64,000 nucleotides of DNA from Bradysia coprophila (GCF_014529535.1 NW_023503464.1:663863-727862), one strand, 5' to 3'. Positions 21,940-33,476 are shown, numbered from the stretch's first letter. Numbers and translations: made by a program. Notes: generated by a model from the sequence alone, not told the origin.

Positions 21940-23440
21940 TTTGTGCAACATCGTCGGAAAATCTTTAGGACGGATGGACTTCACGAAACGTCCTACCATT
22001 TCTGGCTATTCGTGGACATTGGTTGGACGATGACTGGAACTACAACTCGATGTTGTTAGACTTCCTGTACATTCATGGAAAACATAGTGGCTGGAAACAC
22101 AGTTGCATCTTCCGAGACTGTTTGAAACGGCTGAGTATTCCAATAACCAAAATACTAGGAGTTACGGGCGACAATGCAAGCAACAATGATACGTTTTTTG
22201 ATTGGTTGGAGGAACACGGACTGTCAAGCGTCGAAAATCAACTACGCTGCCTTTGCCACATATTCAATTTGGCTGTTCAGGATTTATTGAGGTTATTAAA
22301 ACTACCTCCACCAGACGATGATGAAGTTGATGCGGAGGATCACGAGTTTGAGAACGAGGTAACGAAGTTAACGCTACAATAGCCATTTTGTGAATATCCC
22401 ATATCTTCTCTGCTTTTTCGTAGCTACTGGAGGATATTGATATGAACGAAACGGTTTCGACGAAGAAGCGGAAATCGATGCACCCATTGATGACACCATC
22501 ATCATCGATAAGCTACGAAATATCGTCAAAAAGATTCGAAAGTCGGTAAAGTTACGACGAAAGTTGAAGAAGTGCTGTATCATTTACGCAATCGAATACC
22601 GAGTTCCAATTATCGATGTGAAGACTCGTTAGAATTCGACATATTATATGGTTATACGGGCAAAAGAGTTGAAAGTTGCCCTACGCGCCTTGTACTTGCA
22701 CGAAAAATCGTTCACTACATTGCAACTTTCGGACGAAGAGTGGTCATATTTAGACCTGGTCGAGGAATTGCTCCAAAAATTTGAACGAGCAATGAAGTTT
22801 ATGAGCATGGAGAGACATGCTACGATACCCTCGTACATACCAACCCTTAATTGGATAATCGAATCGGTTACTGATTTTGCTAAACGACAAACGGTAGCGT
22901 TACATTACGCTGCCCTGGATGCTCTATCGAAGTTGAAAAAGTATGAAACGAAAGTCGATAAGTCCATTATTCCTTTCGTTGCTACGGTGCTACATCCCTC
23001 GTTGAAGCTTAATTATTTTAAGGAAAGTGGATACCATGCAGCAGACATTCGAGAAATTAAAAAAGCCGTGTCTGATTACTTCACGAACAATTATGAAAAT
23101 CACGAGGACAATGATGAGGAAGCACAATCTTCCGGTGACGAGCTTCATGCTCATATGTTTAAGCGCTCTCGCATAGAAAGAACATCTTCTGAGCTCATGA
23201 AATATTTGGCCTACCGTTAGCTAACCGAAAAACGCGGCCGTTGGAGTACTGGAAATGACAGGTCCAACAATTTCCTCGTCTAAGTATGATGGTCCGATAT
23301 ATTTTACGGGCCCAAGCGGCATCTACGTGTGTTGAGAGAAATTTTTCAAAAGGTAGTAAACTTGATACACCAAACAGATGCGCTTTGTTGAAGTCAACCA
23401 TCCGCGCCTGTATGTCACTGAAGTCGTGGTATTTACTCTA
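21940..23440 (+). pseudogene. Degenerate hAT transposase
   Basis: Pieces in several frames follow the order of a hAT transposase. At 22023-22380 there is G-V-T-G-D-N-A-S-N-N followed by C-L-C-H-I-F-N-L-A-V-Q, then an acidic insert. At 22648-23218 there is a helical region with H-P-S-L-K-L. At about 23232-23440 the C-terminal dimerisation region reads P-L-E-Y-W, then E-R-N-F-S-K-G-S-K and S-L-K-S-W. Stops and shifts near 22380, 22640 and 23220 show it is inactive. Terminal repeats were not found. Confidence 0.75.
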
Positions 23441-23557
23441 ACCAAAAACATATTATTGACTACATTTTCCACGTTTTTTTTTTATCTCACTGACTTTGAA
23501 GATTAACCGAACCAAAATTGTACGGAATAAAGAACTGATTCGAAAATTCTCCTGTTT

Positions 23558-25696
23558 TTAGCCCCGTACGAAGTACTGGGGGCTTATAAGATTAATATGC
23601 CGTTTGTAACACGTCGAATTGGAAGCAGACAGTAAGGGCAAAGCATTTGGTTATGTTCATAGATGACGAATCCGCAATAAAACAAGGCATCAGAACAGTC
23701 GGAGCGTTTGCTGCGACTTAGCCCCGTACGACCCGTAATCCTATTTCGTCCGTAACCATAATACGTCCGTAGCCATAATACGCCCGGAACCCTAATACGA
23801 CCCTCTAATGCGTGTGTTACCAAAATGCAAGTCAAGTTGGGCATGGTCAAATTTACTGAAAGTGTTCATTTTTAAAATTGCGCATAGCGCAATTACGAAA
23901 GCCCGTACGAAGTACCTCTCAAATAAAACTAACAATTTACGATATTTTTTTTAGAAACCCAACATTTTTTGACAACTTTCTATTAGGTATTCAATTATCT
24001 CTCAAATGAAACAAAAACTAGCAAAATCGGATGAGATTTACTCGATTTATGTGCAAAGAACACTTAGGGCCGAGTAGCGGCCTTAGTCCAAGGGCCCAAA
24101 TTTGAAACTTTTTTCTCCACGTTCTTTTCGGTATTCAATTACCTTCCATAAAAAACTAAATCTAGCAAAATCGGATGAGATTTACTCGATTTGTGTGCAA
24201 AAAACACTTAGGGCTGAGTGGCGGCCTTAGTCCAAGGGCCCAAATTTGAAACTTTTTTTGCCACGTTATTTTCGATATTCAATTCCCTTCCATAAAAAAC
24301 TAAATCTGGCAAAATCGGATGAGATTTGCTCGATTTATGTGCAAAAAACACTTAGGGCCGAGTAACGACCTTTGAGCCCTCCCAACAAGCCCGCGTTGCA
24401 TCTTACCCAAAAACAATGTTCAACAACTTTGTTCTACTCGTCAATACATTGTCCGTCCGTCCGTGACCCCTCTAGCTTGAGTAAATCACAATCTGTTTTC
24501 AAAATTCTTTTTTTCCCCGATTGGTATCGACAAAAGTAAGGTCAAGTTCGAAAATGGGCATGGTAGGGTCGGCCCCTCCAGAGCTAGGGCCCTATAGGTG
24601 TTTTTCAGTCTTTCGACGATATCTACCGAAATACGCACGCAATAGCTGCTTGTGATATATCAAATGAAAGGTATTGACGAGTAGAACCAAGTTGCTGAAC
24701 ATTGTTTTTAGGTAAGATGCAACGTGGGCTTGTTGGGAGGGCTCAAAGGTCGTTACTCGGCCCTAAGTGTTTTTTGCACATAAATCGAGTAAATCTCATC
24801 CGATTTTGCTAGTTTTTGTTTCATTTGAGAGATAATAGAATGCCGAATAGAAATGATGGCGAAAAACGTTTCAAATTTGGGCCCTTGGACTAAGGCCGCT
24901 ACTCGGCCCTAAGTGTTTTTTGCACATAAATCGAGTAAATCTCATCCGATTTTGCTAGTTTTTGTTTCATTTGAGAGATAATTGAATGCCGAATAGAAAT
25001 GATGGCGAAAAAAGTTTCAAATTTGGGCCCTTGGACTAAGGCCGCTACTCGGCCCTAAGTGTTTTTTGCACATAAATCGAGTAAATCTCATCCGATTTTG
25101 CTAGTTTTTGTTTCATTTGAGAGATAATTGAATGCCGAATAGAAATGATGGCGAAAAAAGTTTCAAATTTGGGCCCTTGGACTAAGGCCGCTACTCGGCC
25201 CTAAGTGTTTTTTGCACATAAATCGAGTAAATCTCATCCGATTTTGCTAGTTTTTGTTTCATTTGAGAGATAATTGAATGCCGAATAGAAATGATGGCGA
25301 AAAACGTTTCAAATTTGGGCCCTTGGACTAAGGCCGCTACTCGGCCCCAAGTGTTTTTTGCACATAAATCGAGTAAATCTCATCCGATTTTGCTAGATTT
25401 AGTTTTTTATGGAAGGTAATTGAATACCGAAAAGAACGTGGCGAAAAAAGTTTCAAATTTGGGCCCTTGGACTAAAGCGGCCGAGTAGCAAGTGCTTTTT
25501 GCACATAAATCGAGTAAATCTCAACCGATTTTGCTAGTTTTTGTTTCATTTGAGAGGTAATTGAATACCCAATGGAAAGTTGGCAAAAAATTTTGGGTTT
25601 CTAAAATAATGTCGTAAATTGTTGGTTTTATTTGAAAGGTACTTCGTACGGGCTTTCGTAATTGCGCTATGCGCAATTTTAAAAATGAACAGTTTC
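23558..25696 (+). mobile_element. HINE-like 5' end and palindromic array, left of the BEL insertion
   Basis: Bases 23558-23680 are a fragment with the 5' end AGCCCCGTACGAAGTAC. From 23681 a second, palindromic structure begins with the inverted 190-bp unit, the hairpin and three 146-bp repeats on the minus strand. A centre at about 24361-24765 follows (inverted AACAAGCCCGCGTTGCATCT), then about five and a half 146-bp repeats on the plus strand (starts 24767, 24913, 25059, 25205, 25351, about 25490) and the hairpin. It resumes at 32959 after the retrotransposon and ends near 33147. No gene seen. Confidence 0.65.
25692..25696. repeat. Target-site duplication GTTTC (left)
   Basis: GTTTC precedes the left LTR and is repeated at 32959-32963. 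The unoccupied site AACAGTTTCAGTAAATTTG is present near 9690. Confidence 0.9.
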
Positions 25697-26457
25697 TGTG
25701 GCGAATGGGTCTTTTGGGAATGTCTAGTTTCTGTCAGCTTCAATAATTTCAAGACGAAGTTTCGTTCAAAATTATATATTCATTGATGAGTCATGTAGGA
25801 GGAGGCTACAAAATCTTAATTCAAATTACATTAGAATCATCATAACCTCACAAATAGTCACAAACTTACTTCTAGTATTCTCCCTTAAAACCGATAACAC
25901 ATTCGGTTAACCCTTCGCGTATATATTCTCGGAATCCTTTAAGAAAGAGAAAGTTACGTTAATCAACGGATTTACGTGGCTCAATTGGACAGGATGTCCT
26001 TGACAAAAACACGTTTTGAAATACAAAGTGTAAATTCAAATTCAAATGATTTCTTACTTGTTCATAATCGATTATAAGTCTTCAAAATTGATACGATTAA
26101 ATTATTTCGCAAAATTCTCGTCTAAAGACTGTAAAAAAAAACGGATAAAATTAAAACTTGAAACGGAGCACACGGTCAAAACAAACGACTTACGAAAACT
26201 AATACAAAGTCAACATTGAAATCGCGAATCTCTTGGCGTAAACGCGATCACATTAGTTTCCCTAATTTAATTGCTTTTTTGAGCGTATATTGACACGGAT
26301 GTTTAGGATAAAATCGAATTTTAATTAACAACGGCAACAAACGTGTCTCTTCACCATCTTTGATATAAAGCTTTTTGTTCGTCTGACTGATAGAAGTTAA
26401 ACATTTTTCCGCAACAAGCGTGACGGCATGATAGGACCAGTGTTGCCGTTCATCACA
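25697..26457 (-). repeat. 3' LTR of the BEL/Pao element
   Basis: Same length as 32198-32958; I noticed no difference on reading. The polyprotein stop lies about 60 bp inside it. Confidence 0.93.
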
Positions 26458-29400
26458 CTCCCCTCCGTGCGTCTGTCCTTATAAGGAACAGAAGAACTCT
26501 CTTTGGGATGAACGTCCAATTTCGCAAGAGAGGTAGCCGGTCTCCAGTAGACACTCTTCTTCAACTTCGATCCTTCGTTGCTAAATCGTTCAATCTTCGC
26601 TCGTCGAACCTGATTGTTGCTTCCAACAGATGTTTCAATCACCCGGCACATCGGATATTGACCACGGATGTTCGTTCCATCAACAAGCAGAACAATGTCT
26701 CCCACCTGTATAGGCTGCACTGGTTCGTGCCATTTCGTTCGGCGAGTCAAGTCAGGCAAAAATTCTTTGATAAATTTGGACCAGAAGACATCTGTTAAAC
26801 GTTGATTTTCCATCCACTTTGAACGTAATATCGGTCCGTCGGATTCAACGTCTATGAAAGGCTTAAGTCCGTTCGAGGATCCCAAAATGAAATGGTTGGG
26901 TGTCAGGATCTCGTCATTTTCATCTTCAATCGGTATATACGTGAGCGGTCTCGAGTTAATGATGTTACATACCTCGAGCAATAAATTTCGCAGCATGTCT
27001 TCGGTAGGATGTCTTGTCGGTAGGATATCGTATAAGCAATTCTTGACTGATTGGATCATCCTTTCCCATGCTCCTCCCATGTGAGGACTGGCCGGTGGAT
27101 TGAAATTCCACTTCGTATAGCATGACGTAAATTCCGATGCCATCAAGTTAACATCGAGCTCGGACACGAGTTTCTGTAACGTGTTGTCCATTCCTTTTAG
27201 ATTCGTTCCTGGATCACTGTAGATCTCGCGTGGGCATCCTCTCCAGTAGATGAAATTTCGAATGCACATAATGCACGATTCCGTATCGAGCTTGTATGCG
27301 ATTTCCACATGAACGGCACGCACAGTCAAACAAGTGATCATAACGCCCCAACGTTTTTCAGTTCGTCGACCAATGACCACGTACATTGGACCAAAATAGT
27401 CGATCCCCACATTGGTAAAAGCTCGAAACCCAATTGATAATCGTGCCGACGGTAGGTCCGCCATTTGAGGTGGCTGTGGCTGCGCTCGTTTATTTTTGCA
27501 TCGTTGACATTCATTGCGTACCGAGTTCAACACCACACGCAGTTGAGGCACGTAATATTTCTGACGAATTTCGTTGTAAACTGTACGATGATTGCGATGG
27601 TGATACTGCTTGTGTACGTGTGCAATGAGTAGACGAGTGATTTGATTATTCCGTGGCAATATAATCGGTCGCTTAGTACATAAATCGACGTCATTTGCTG
27701 AATCGATTCGTCCATGTAGTCTGATGAGCCCATTATCATCCAAGTATGGAGTACATTTGTATAGCGGACTCGATGGTTGAACATATTGTTGTTGGTCGTT
27801 CGGAAGGTTTCGATTACGCATCAAAATTACCATTTCTTCGGTAAAATCTTGAAATTGTGCTTGTCGAAACAGAAGGATTTCGGCCGTGACCAATTCGTCT
27901 CTCGTTAATGGACCGTGTGGCACATTTTCTTTTCTCACTTTTGCTCGAAGAATTAATACGTACCTTCTTGCATATGCCACTGCCCGATGCATCTTATTCC
28001 AAGTCGAAATATTCTTCGTTTCTATTAAGACCGGAATGATCAAATTCGCATGTGCACAATGTATCTTCATCTCCTCCAATGTATCTGGATGTACTTGTAT
28101 CTCGTCAGGCCACTCGTTTCTCGGTAACTTTAGAAACTCTGGACCAGAGAACCAACGACTTGAATTTTGGAAACTGGGAGGCTTCGACCATTTTGTAGCG
28201 TCGTCGGCAACATTCTGTTTTGTCGGCACCCATCTCCATTCTTGTAAGTTGGTGGTTTCCAGGATTTCACCCACTCGATACGCCACAAACTGATGATATC
28301 GTCGGCTGTCGGAAAGTAACCAGCTCAGCAGGGTACGTGAATCCGTCCAAATTTGTCGACGATCAATTTTCAGCGTTAGAGCGTTTTCGATACTTGAAAG
28401 CAATCTCGTTCCCAAGAGTCCAGCTTGTAGCTCCAGCCTTGGAGTCGACATATATTTTAGCGGCGATACTCTGGCCTTCGCTCCAATCAATACACAGTCG
28501 ATGTCACCTTCATCATTTTCAATTCTCAAATAACTAACGGCTGAGAATGCTTTCTCACTGGCATCGACGAATGTGTGTAGCTCTATCGATTTGGGTGTTA
28601 CAGGTGATAACTTCGTTGAATATAGTCTCGGTATTTCGACTTTCTCCACATTCGGTAAGTGTTCGAACCACTGGTTCCAAGCGGATTTTATTTCTTCCGA
28701 TTTAATTTCATCATCCCAGCCTAATTTGCTTCGCCAAATGTCTTGTATGACGATTTTCAAATGAATGAGGTAGTGGGATAGAAGCCCCAATGGGTCGAAT
28801 ATGGTCATCAGTATTCTGAGCATTTCTCGTTTAGTAGGAACTCGTTGGCCCGATACAATCGCTGAATCAATCTTTGTAAACTTCAGCGAATACGTGAAGG
28901 AATCGTTCTCCGTGTTCCACCACATCCCAAGTACTCGTTCGGTACCAAACGACATGTCCATAGACTTGTTTGAATCAGAATCCTTGACTTTATCGTTGAA
29001 TTCAGCCTTTACGGCAGCTGAATTGGATAAAAACTTCCGTATCTCGAACCCTCCATGTGAATGGATCTTTTTGACATCTCTTATGAGTTGGATCATTTCG
29101 GTGTCGCTATGTTGACAGTCTAACATATCATCCACGTAATGGTTGTGAATGATTGATTCAACCGCTCGTGGCATTTTGTCTTTAAATCCAGATGCGTTGT
29201 GATTTTTCACGAATTGCGCTGAGGTTGGTGAACAGTTAGCACCAAATGTCATTACTTGTAGAATGTACTGATCTGGTTTCTTGTTTATATCGCCGTTTCG
29301 CCATAAAAATCTCTGACAATGGACATCCTCGCCCCGAATTTTTATCTGCGGAAACATTTCGGTGATATCACCAGCGCCTGCAACACATTTTTCTCGAAAT

Positions 29401-31853
29401 CGTCGTAGAATATCGATCAGTGATGCCATTTGATCTGGACCTTTGAGTAGCAGCGAATTGAGCGACACGCCATTGACTTTGGCTGCTCCGTCGAATACGA
29501 CTCTGACCTTGTCTGGCTTTGATTGATGATTATAAACGTGTCCCGAATTTGAATCTCTAGCGTTGCTGCTGGCATCTTTGTTTCTGTTATTGTAATCCTT
29601 TTGATTTGAATTCTTCTTCGGTTTACTGTCATCGTTTTCTATGGTAGGTTCCGTTACCGTACTAATAACCTTCGCTAGCTCGAACAGGAAATCTCCCAAC
29701 GTTGATAAAGTGACGTTGACTGTGGTGGTTTTATATCTTGCCCAGTCAACCTTGAAATTTGTCGGTAATTTGTTCACCAATTCTTGTATTAGGGCCGGAT
29801 TGGAAAGATGATACGTCAATTTAGCTTGTTCCAATGTGGCGCAGACATTCTTGACCGCTAACGCGAAGTCAACCATGGTATTCAATTGATCTGCTTTGGG
29901 TGGTGGCTTTTGGCGAATTTTCTTGATCAGTGCATCAACAATTAATTCGGGCCGTCCATAGAGCATTTTTAGTGTTGAAATGATCTCCGGAACTGATTCC
30001 GCTGTGAGAAGTCGACTGCGTACTGCGTCCAAAGCATTTCCTTTTAGGCACTTTTGGAGTCTATCGAGGTTCTCAGACTCCGAAAACCCGCAGAGTTTGG
30101 TACTGTTTTCGAAGCGGCTTAAAAACATTGGCCACTGTTCCGGTTGTCCACTGAAGACCGGTAAATCTTTTGATACGACATGACGTGACGCTATCTGTGC
30201 GCTGGTAAGTGTTTGACTTGTCTGTGTTGTTGCTTGAGGTATTGCTGGGGATGCTGTATTAATCGGCGTATCCGGTGCATTATTTGACGTATTTACGTGT
30301 GATGAAACCGATTGCGTTATTGGAATTGTTTCATGTTGATCACTGCGAATGTCTTCTGGTGGTTTACATTTCGGACACAGCCAGAAGATTTCATTGTCTA
30401 TCGATGTCAGCATGAGACGGGGAAATTCGCACTTATTATCGCATAGGTCACACGTTCTCATCTTTGGCGGAGTATTTGTTGTCTTACAAGTATCACACGA
30501 TTGTAGATCTTGATCTTGTTTTCCGTGAGGCAACACATTAGATGATTGTCGTACCGAGCGTTCACACGATGAGTTTCGTTGACATCCCATGGTATGAGTT
30601 TGTTTTGTATCGCCTTTCTTGTTTTCATCATTTTGTTGCAGTTTGCATTTTGTACACATCCAGACGGATTCATTGTTTACCGTCGCTAGGACCATACAAT
30701 AATAATGATTTATGGTTTGACAGCCATGACACTTCCTGAATCGGTCTTGTTCGTGGGTGTGTAGACAGATGGCGCAACGTCGATTTTCAAAATCTGGCGG
30801 CACGGGAACAAATCTCTGGGTTGTCGTGCTTGGTTTTAATTTTCGTGTTTGGGACGGTTGACGATCTTGTTGTTTGCAGTCAGGACATACATATCGTGTA
30901 TCTTCGTCTATCATAATGATATCCATGCAAGCGTAGTGGCACTGTTTGAAACATAACAGACAAGCTTCAAAGTTTTCTTCTTCGCCTACCATTTGACAGA
31001 CGTTGCAGGATAGCAAATTATCGATACTGTGTATCCGTGGTTGATCATGATTCTTCGTTGGCGTCGGGTATTTCGTTACCATTTGCGAGACGTTATCCCA
31101 GCGAAGACCTTCCAATCGTTCCAGAAATTCGTGTTGATCCCATACGTTCGGTTTGTTGGTTACCGGAACGTTTATCATGGATTTAACAGATTGCTGTTTT
31201 TTGACCCAGTCTCTGGTATTGCTCATACTTCGGATTTCATCGTCGTTAGTCATTGCTTTTTCACGACGGTGTTCCTTTGGCATCAAAATAGAATACTTTT
31301 TTCGCAGGTATTCATTGTCACGCATGCTCGATAATATCCTCTCCTCTTCAGCCAACTTTAACTCCATTTCTTGTCGCTTACTCGTTGTACGGATAATCGG
31401 ATCTGCTCTAGACACATTGATGACATTATCGTTCTGTCGATTTTGTTGCTGTTCGACGGATCGATTTTTGGAATGATTTTGTGGTGACAGCAGGTTACGT
31501 GATGCTCGATAGTACGGATGACTAGTATCGTACGTCAAGTCATAATCGTTGTCTTTGTCACCGCAGTTATCCACTCGAGATTTTGCCGGTGAATTATTTC
31601 TTGAATGTGGCGTCGCAACGTCTTCTTGTACTGATTGTTGAGATGACGGCGGTTCGGGTGGATTTGGTGTTTTGCACTTATCACAGATCCATTCGTCTTT
31701 CCTCTTAATGGATTTGATTCCAACGCACGCAAAGTGGTGCCACTTGTCGCATTTATCGCAGGCGACGACTGGTTTGTTCTGGGTACCGTTACATATTTCA
31801 CATTTGTAGATCGCCTTCTTCTTTCGCCCTTTGTTGTGTTTTTCGTTGGTCAT
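26397..31853 (-). CDS. BEL/Pao Gag-Pol polyprotein with four PHD-like zinc fingers (1818 aa)
   Basis: A single uninterrupted frame. Four Cys/His clusters of PHD type lie in the first 500 residues (about 18-61, 280-325, 360-405 and 450-500); the fourth has a weaker His position. A Gag region of the DUF1759 type begins near 561. Reverse transcriptase starts near 777 (V-R-V-V-F-D-G-A-A-K) and has its catalytic Y-V-D-D-M-L near 905. RNase H follows. The integrase zinc-binding H-H-C-C region is near 1412, the catalytic core near 1484-1600 (D-Y-F-G-P; S-P-H-M-G-G-A-W-E), and a DUF5641-like C-terminus from about 1673. The Gag zinc knuckle, the aspartic protease and the N-terminal part of the reverse transcriptase seen in typical BEL elements are missing between about 730 and 777, which looks like an in-frame deletion. 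No envelope gene. Confidence 0.9.
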   Translation of the reverse strand: MTNEKHNKGRKKKAIYKCEICNGTQNKPVVACDKCDKWHHFACVGIKSIKRKDEWICDKCKTPNPPEPPSSQQSVQEDVATPHSRNNSPAKSRVDNCGDKDNDYDLTYDTSHPYYRASRNLLSPQNHSKNRSVEQQQNRQNDNVINVSRADPIIRTTSKRQEMELKLAEEERILSSMRDNEYLRKKYSILMPKEHRREKAMTNDDEIRSMSNTRDWVKKQQSVKSMINVPVTNKPNVWDQHEFLERLEGLRWDNVSQMVTKYPTPTKNHDQPRIHSIDNLLSCNVCQMVGEEENFEACLLCFKQCHYACMDIIMIDEDTRYVCPDCKQQDRQPSQTRKLKPSTTTQRFVPVPPDFENRRCAICLHTHEQDRFRKCHGCQTINHYYCMVLATVNNESVWMCTKCKLQQNDENKKGDTKQTHTMGCQRNSSCERSVRQSSNVLPHGKQDQDLQSCDTCKTTNTPPKMRTCDLCDNKCEFPRLMLTSIDNEIFWLCPKCKPPEDIRSDQHETIPITQSVSSHVNTSNNAPDTPINTASPAIPQATTQTSQTLTSAQIASRHVVSKDLPVFSGQPEQWPMFLSRFENSTKLCGFSESENLDRLQKCLKGNALDAVRSRLLTAESVPEIISTLKMLYGRPELIVDALIKKIRQKPPPKADQLNTMVDFALAVKNVCATLEQAKLTYHLSNPALIQELVNKLPTNFKVDWARYKTTTVNVTLSTLGDFLFELAKVISTVTEPTIENDDSKPKKNSNQKDYNNRNKDASSNARDSNSGHVYNHQSKPDKVRVVFDGAAKVNGVSLNSLLLKGPDQMASLIDILRRFREKCVAGAGDITEMFPQIKIRGEDVHCQRFLWRNGDINKKPDQYILQVMTFGANCSPTSAQFVKNHNASGFKDKMPRAVESIIHNHYVDDMLDCQHSDTEMIQLIRDVKKIHSHGGFEIRKFLSNSAAVKAEFNDKVKDSDSNKSMDMSFGTERVLGMWWNTENDSFTYSLKFTKIDSAIVSGQRVPTKREMLRILMTIFDPLGLLSHYLIHLKIVIQDIWRSKLGWDDEIKSEEIKSAWNQWFEHLPNVEKVEIPRLYSTKLSPVTPKSIELHTFVDASEKAFSAVSYLRIENDEGDIDCVLIGAKARVSPLKYMSTPRLELQAGLLGTRLLSSIENALTLKIDRRQIWTDSRTLLSWLLSDSRRYHQFVAYRVGEILETTNLQEWRWVPTKQNVADDATKWSKPPSFQNSSRWFSGPEFLKLPRNEWPDEIQVHPDTLEEMKIHCAHANLIIPVLIETKNISTWNKMHRAVAYARRYVLILRAKVRKENVPHGPLTRDELVTAEILLFRQAQFQDFTEEMVILMRNRNLPNDQQQYVQPSSPLYKCTPYLDDNGLIRLHGRIDSANDVDLCTKRPIILPRNNQITRLLIAHVHKQYHHRNHRTVYNEIRQKYYVPQLRVVLNSVRNECQRCKNKRAQPQPPQMADLPSARLSIGFRAFTNVGIDYFGPMYVVIGRRTEKRWGVMITCLTVRAVHVEIAYKLDTESCIMCIRNFIYWRGCPREIYSDPGTNLKGMDNTLQKLVSELDVNLMASEFTSCYTKWNFNPPASPHMGGAWERMIQSVKNCLYDILPTRHPTEDMLRNLLLEVCNIINSRPLTYIPIEDENDEILTPNHFILGSSNGLKPFIDVESDGPILRSKWMENQRLTDVFWSKFIKEFLPDLTRRTKWHEPVQPIQVGDIVLLVDGTNIRGQYPMCRVIETSVGSNNQVRRAKIERFSNEGSKLKKSVYWRPATSLAKLDVHPKESSSVPYKDRRTEGSVMNGNTGPIMPSRLLRKNV

Positions 31854-32197
31854 GGTAACGCTGGTATTGTTGAGTTACTAATCGTGTCGTACGCAGAATT
31901 TCGATGTTCTGCACCTGGTAATGATGTCTGATCAATCGGCGTACTAATTAGTGCGTTTGGACCTCGGGAAATGTTGCAACAGTAGCTTCCGGTATCTAAC
32001 GGTTGTAACGGTGGTTTACGCCAGGTGACGGCGTTTGATTGAAATATTTGTGTTGCACGTCTGGTGATGACGTCAGCAACAACTGATATTGTGGTTGTGA
32101 TTCGCACCAGGCATTGATGTCTTGATCACGTCAATTTGCTTTCGTAGATCCGCACCTGTTGATGATGTCGGGACCAAGCCAAATAGAAATTTTGTAG
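31854..32197 (-). promoter_or_regulatory. BEL/Pao leader with repeated GCACCTGG-type motifs
   Basis: Five degenerate copies of GCACCTGGTNNTGATGTC (plus-strand wording) occur near 31907, 32017, 32054, 32105 and 32153. The region holds the primer binding site, which I could not identify, and probably packaging signals. Confidence 0.45.
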
Positions 32198-32958
32198 TGT
32201 GGCGAATGGGTCTTTTGGGAATGTCTAGTTTCTGTCAGCTTCAATAATTTCAAGACGAAGTTTCGTTCAAAATTATATATTCATTGATGAGTCATGTAGG
32301 AGGAGGCTACAAAATCTTAATTCAAATTACATTAGAATCATCATAACCTCACAAATAGTCACAAACTTACTTCTAGTATTCTCCCTTAAAACCGATAACA
32401 CATTCGGTTAACCCTTCGCGTATATATTCTCGGAATCCTTTAAGAAAGAGAAAGTTACGTTAATCAACGGATTTACGTGGCTCAATTGGACAGGATGTCC
32501 TTGACAAAAACACGTTTTGAAATACAAAGTGTAAATTCAAATTCAAATGATTTCTTACTTGTTCATAATCGATTATAAGTCTTCAAAATTGATACGATTA
32601 AATTATTTCGCAAAATTCTCGTCTAAAGACTGTAAAAAAAAACGGATAAAATTAAAACTTGAAACGGAGCACACGGTCAAAACAAACGACTTACGAAAAC
32701 TAATACAAAGTCAACATTGAAATCGCGAATCTCTTGGCGTAAACGCGATCACATTAGTTTCCCTAATTTAATTGCTTTTTTGAGCGTATATTGACACGGA
32801 TGTTTAGGATAAAATCGAATTTTAATTAACAACGGCAACAAACGTGTCTCTTCACCATCTTTGATATAAAGCTTTTTGTTCGTCTGACTGATAGAAGTTA
32901 AACATTTTTCCGCAACAAGCGTGACGGCATGATAGGACCAGTGTTGCCGTTCATCACA
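32198..32958 (-). repeat. 5' LTR of the BEL/Pao element
   Basis: 761 bp, TG...CA ends, partner of 25697-26457; followed on the plus strand by GTTTC at 32959-32963. Confidence 0.93.
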
Positions 32959-33476
32959 GTTTCAGTAAATTTGACAATGCCCAACTTGACTTGCATTTTG
33001 GTAACAGACGCCTTAGAGGGTTGTAGACGTATTAGGGTTCCGGGCTTATTAGGGCTACGGACGTATTATGGTTGCGGACGAAATAGGATTACGGGTTGTA
33101 CGGGGCTAAGTCGCAGCAAACGCTCCGACTGTTCTGATGCCTTGTTTTTTTTTTACTTCATTTGCTCAAACGCTGTAGTTAACTTCAGGTCAAACAGGTC
33201 AGGTTCAGGTCAAACCTGAAATTTTCATTCAGGTTCAGGTCAGATTCAGGTTAAGCTATTTCAGGCTCAGGTCAAACCTGAAGTTTAAAAATTAAATTCA
33301 GGTCAAGATCAGGTTCGACCTGAACCTGACCTGAATATATCAGGTTTGTTCATTTCAGGTTCAGGTCAGGTCAAACCTGACCTGTTCCGAGCATTAGATG
33401 ACGGTATTTTTTCGCACCTATTGTCGACACGAGGCGAAGCCGTGGTCGACAAGACGTCGTGTGCGAAAAAATACCG
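32959..33476 (+). repeat. 190-bp unit, CAGGTTCAGGTCA tract and hairpin, second copy
   Basis: Continuation of the palindromic element interrupted by the retrotransposon (to about 33147). The same self-complementary tract and hairpin as at 9905-10215 follow. Nearly identical to 9694-10215. Confidence 0.7.

Larger units (their letters stand above)
25697..32958 (-). mobile_element. BEL/Pao LTR retrotransposon (7262 bp)
   Basis: Two 761-bp LTRs bound one long open frame on the minus strand, with GTTTC duplicated on both sides. The LTR ends are TGTGATGAACGG and CCATTCGCCACA in sense orientation. A purine-rich ACGGAGGGGAG lies directly before the 3' LTR (26458-26468). The leader between the 5' LTR and the open frame is 31854-32197; I cannot assign the primer tRNA. 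LTR identity and an intact frame indicate recent insertion. Confidence 0.93.

Noticed and set aside
22023-23220. Possible host gene with an acidic insert
   Set aside because: The order of motifs is that of a hAT transposase, and the frame is broken several times.
26508-31476. Many plus-strand frames opposite the BEL polyprotein
   Set aside because: They are shadows of the long minus-strand frame.
32160-32197. Assignment of the BEL primer tRNA
   Set aside because: The sequence next to the 5' LTR does not match a tRNA 3' end that I can name with confidence.
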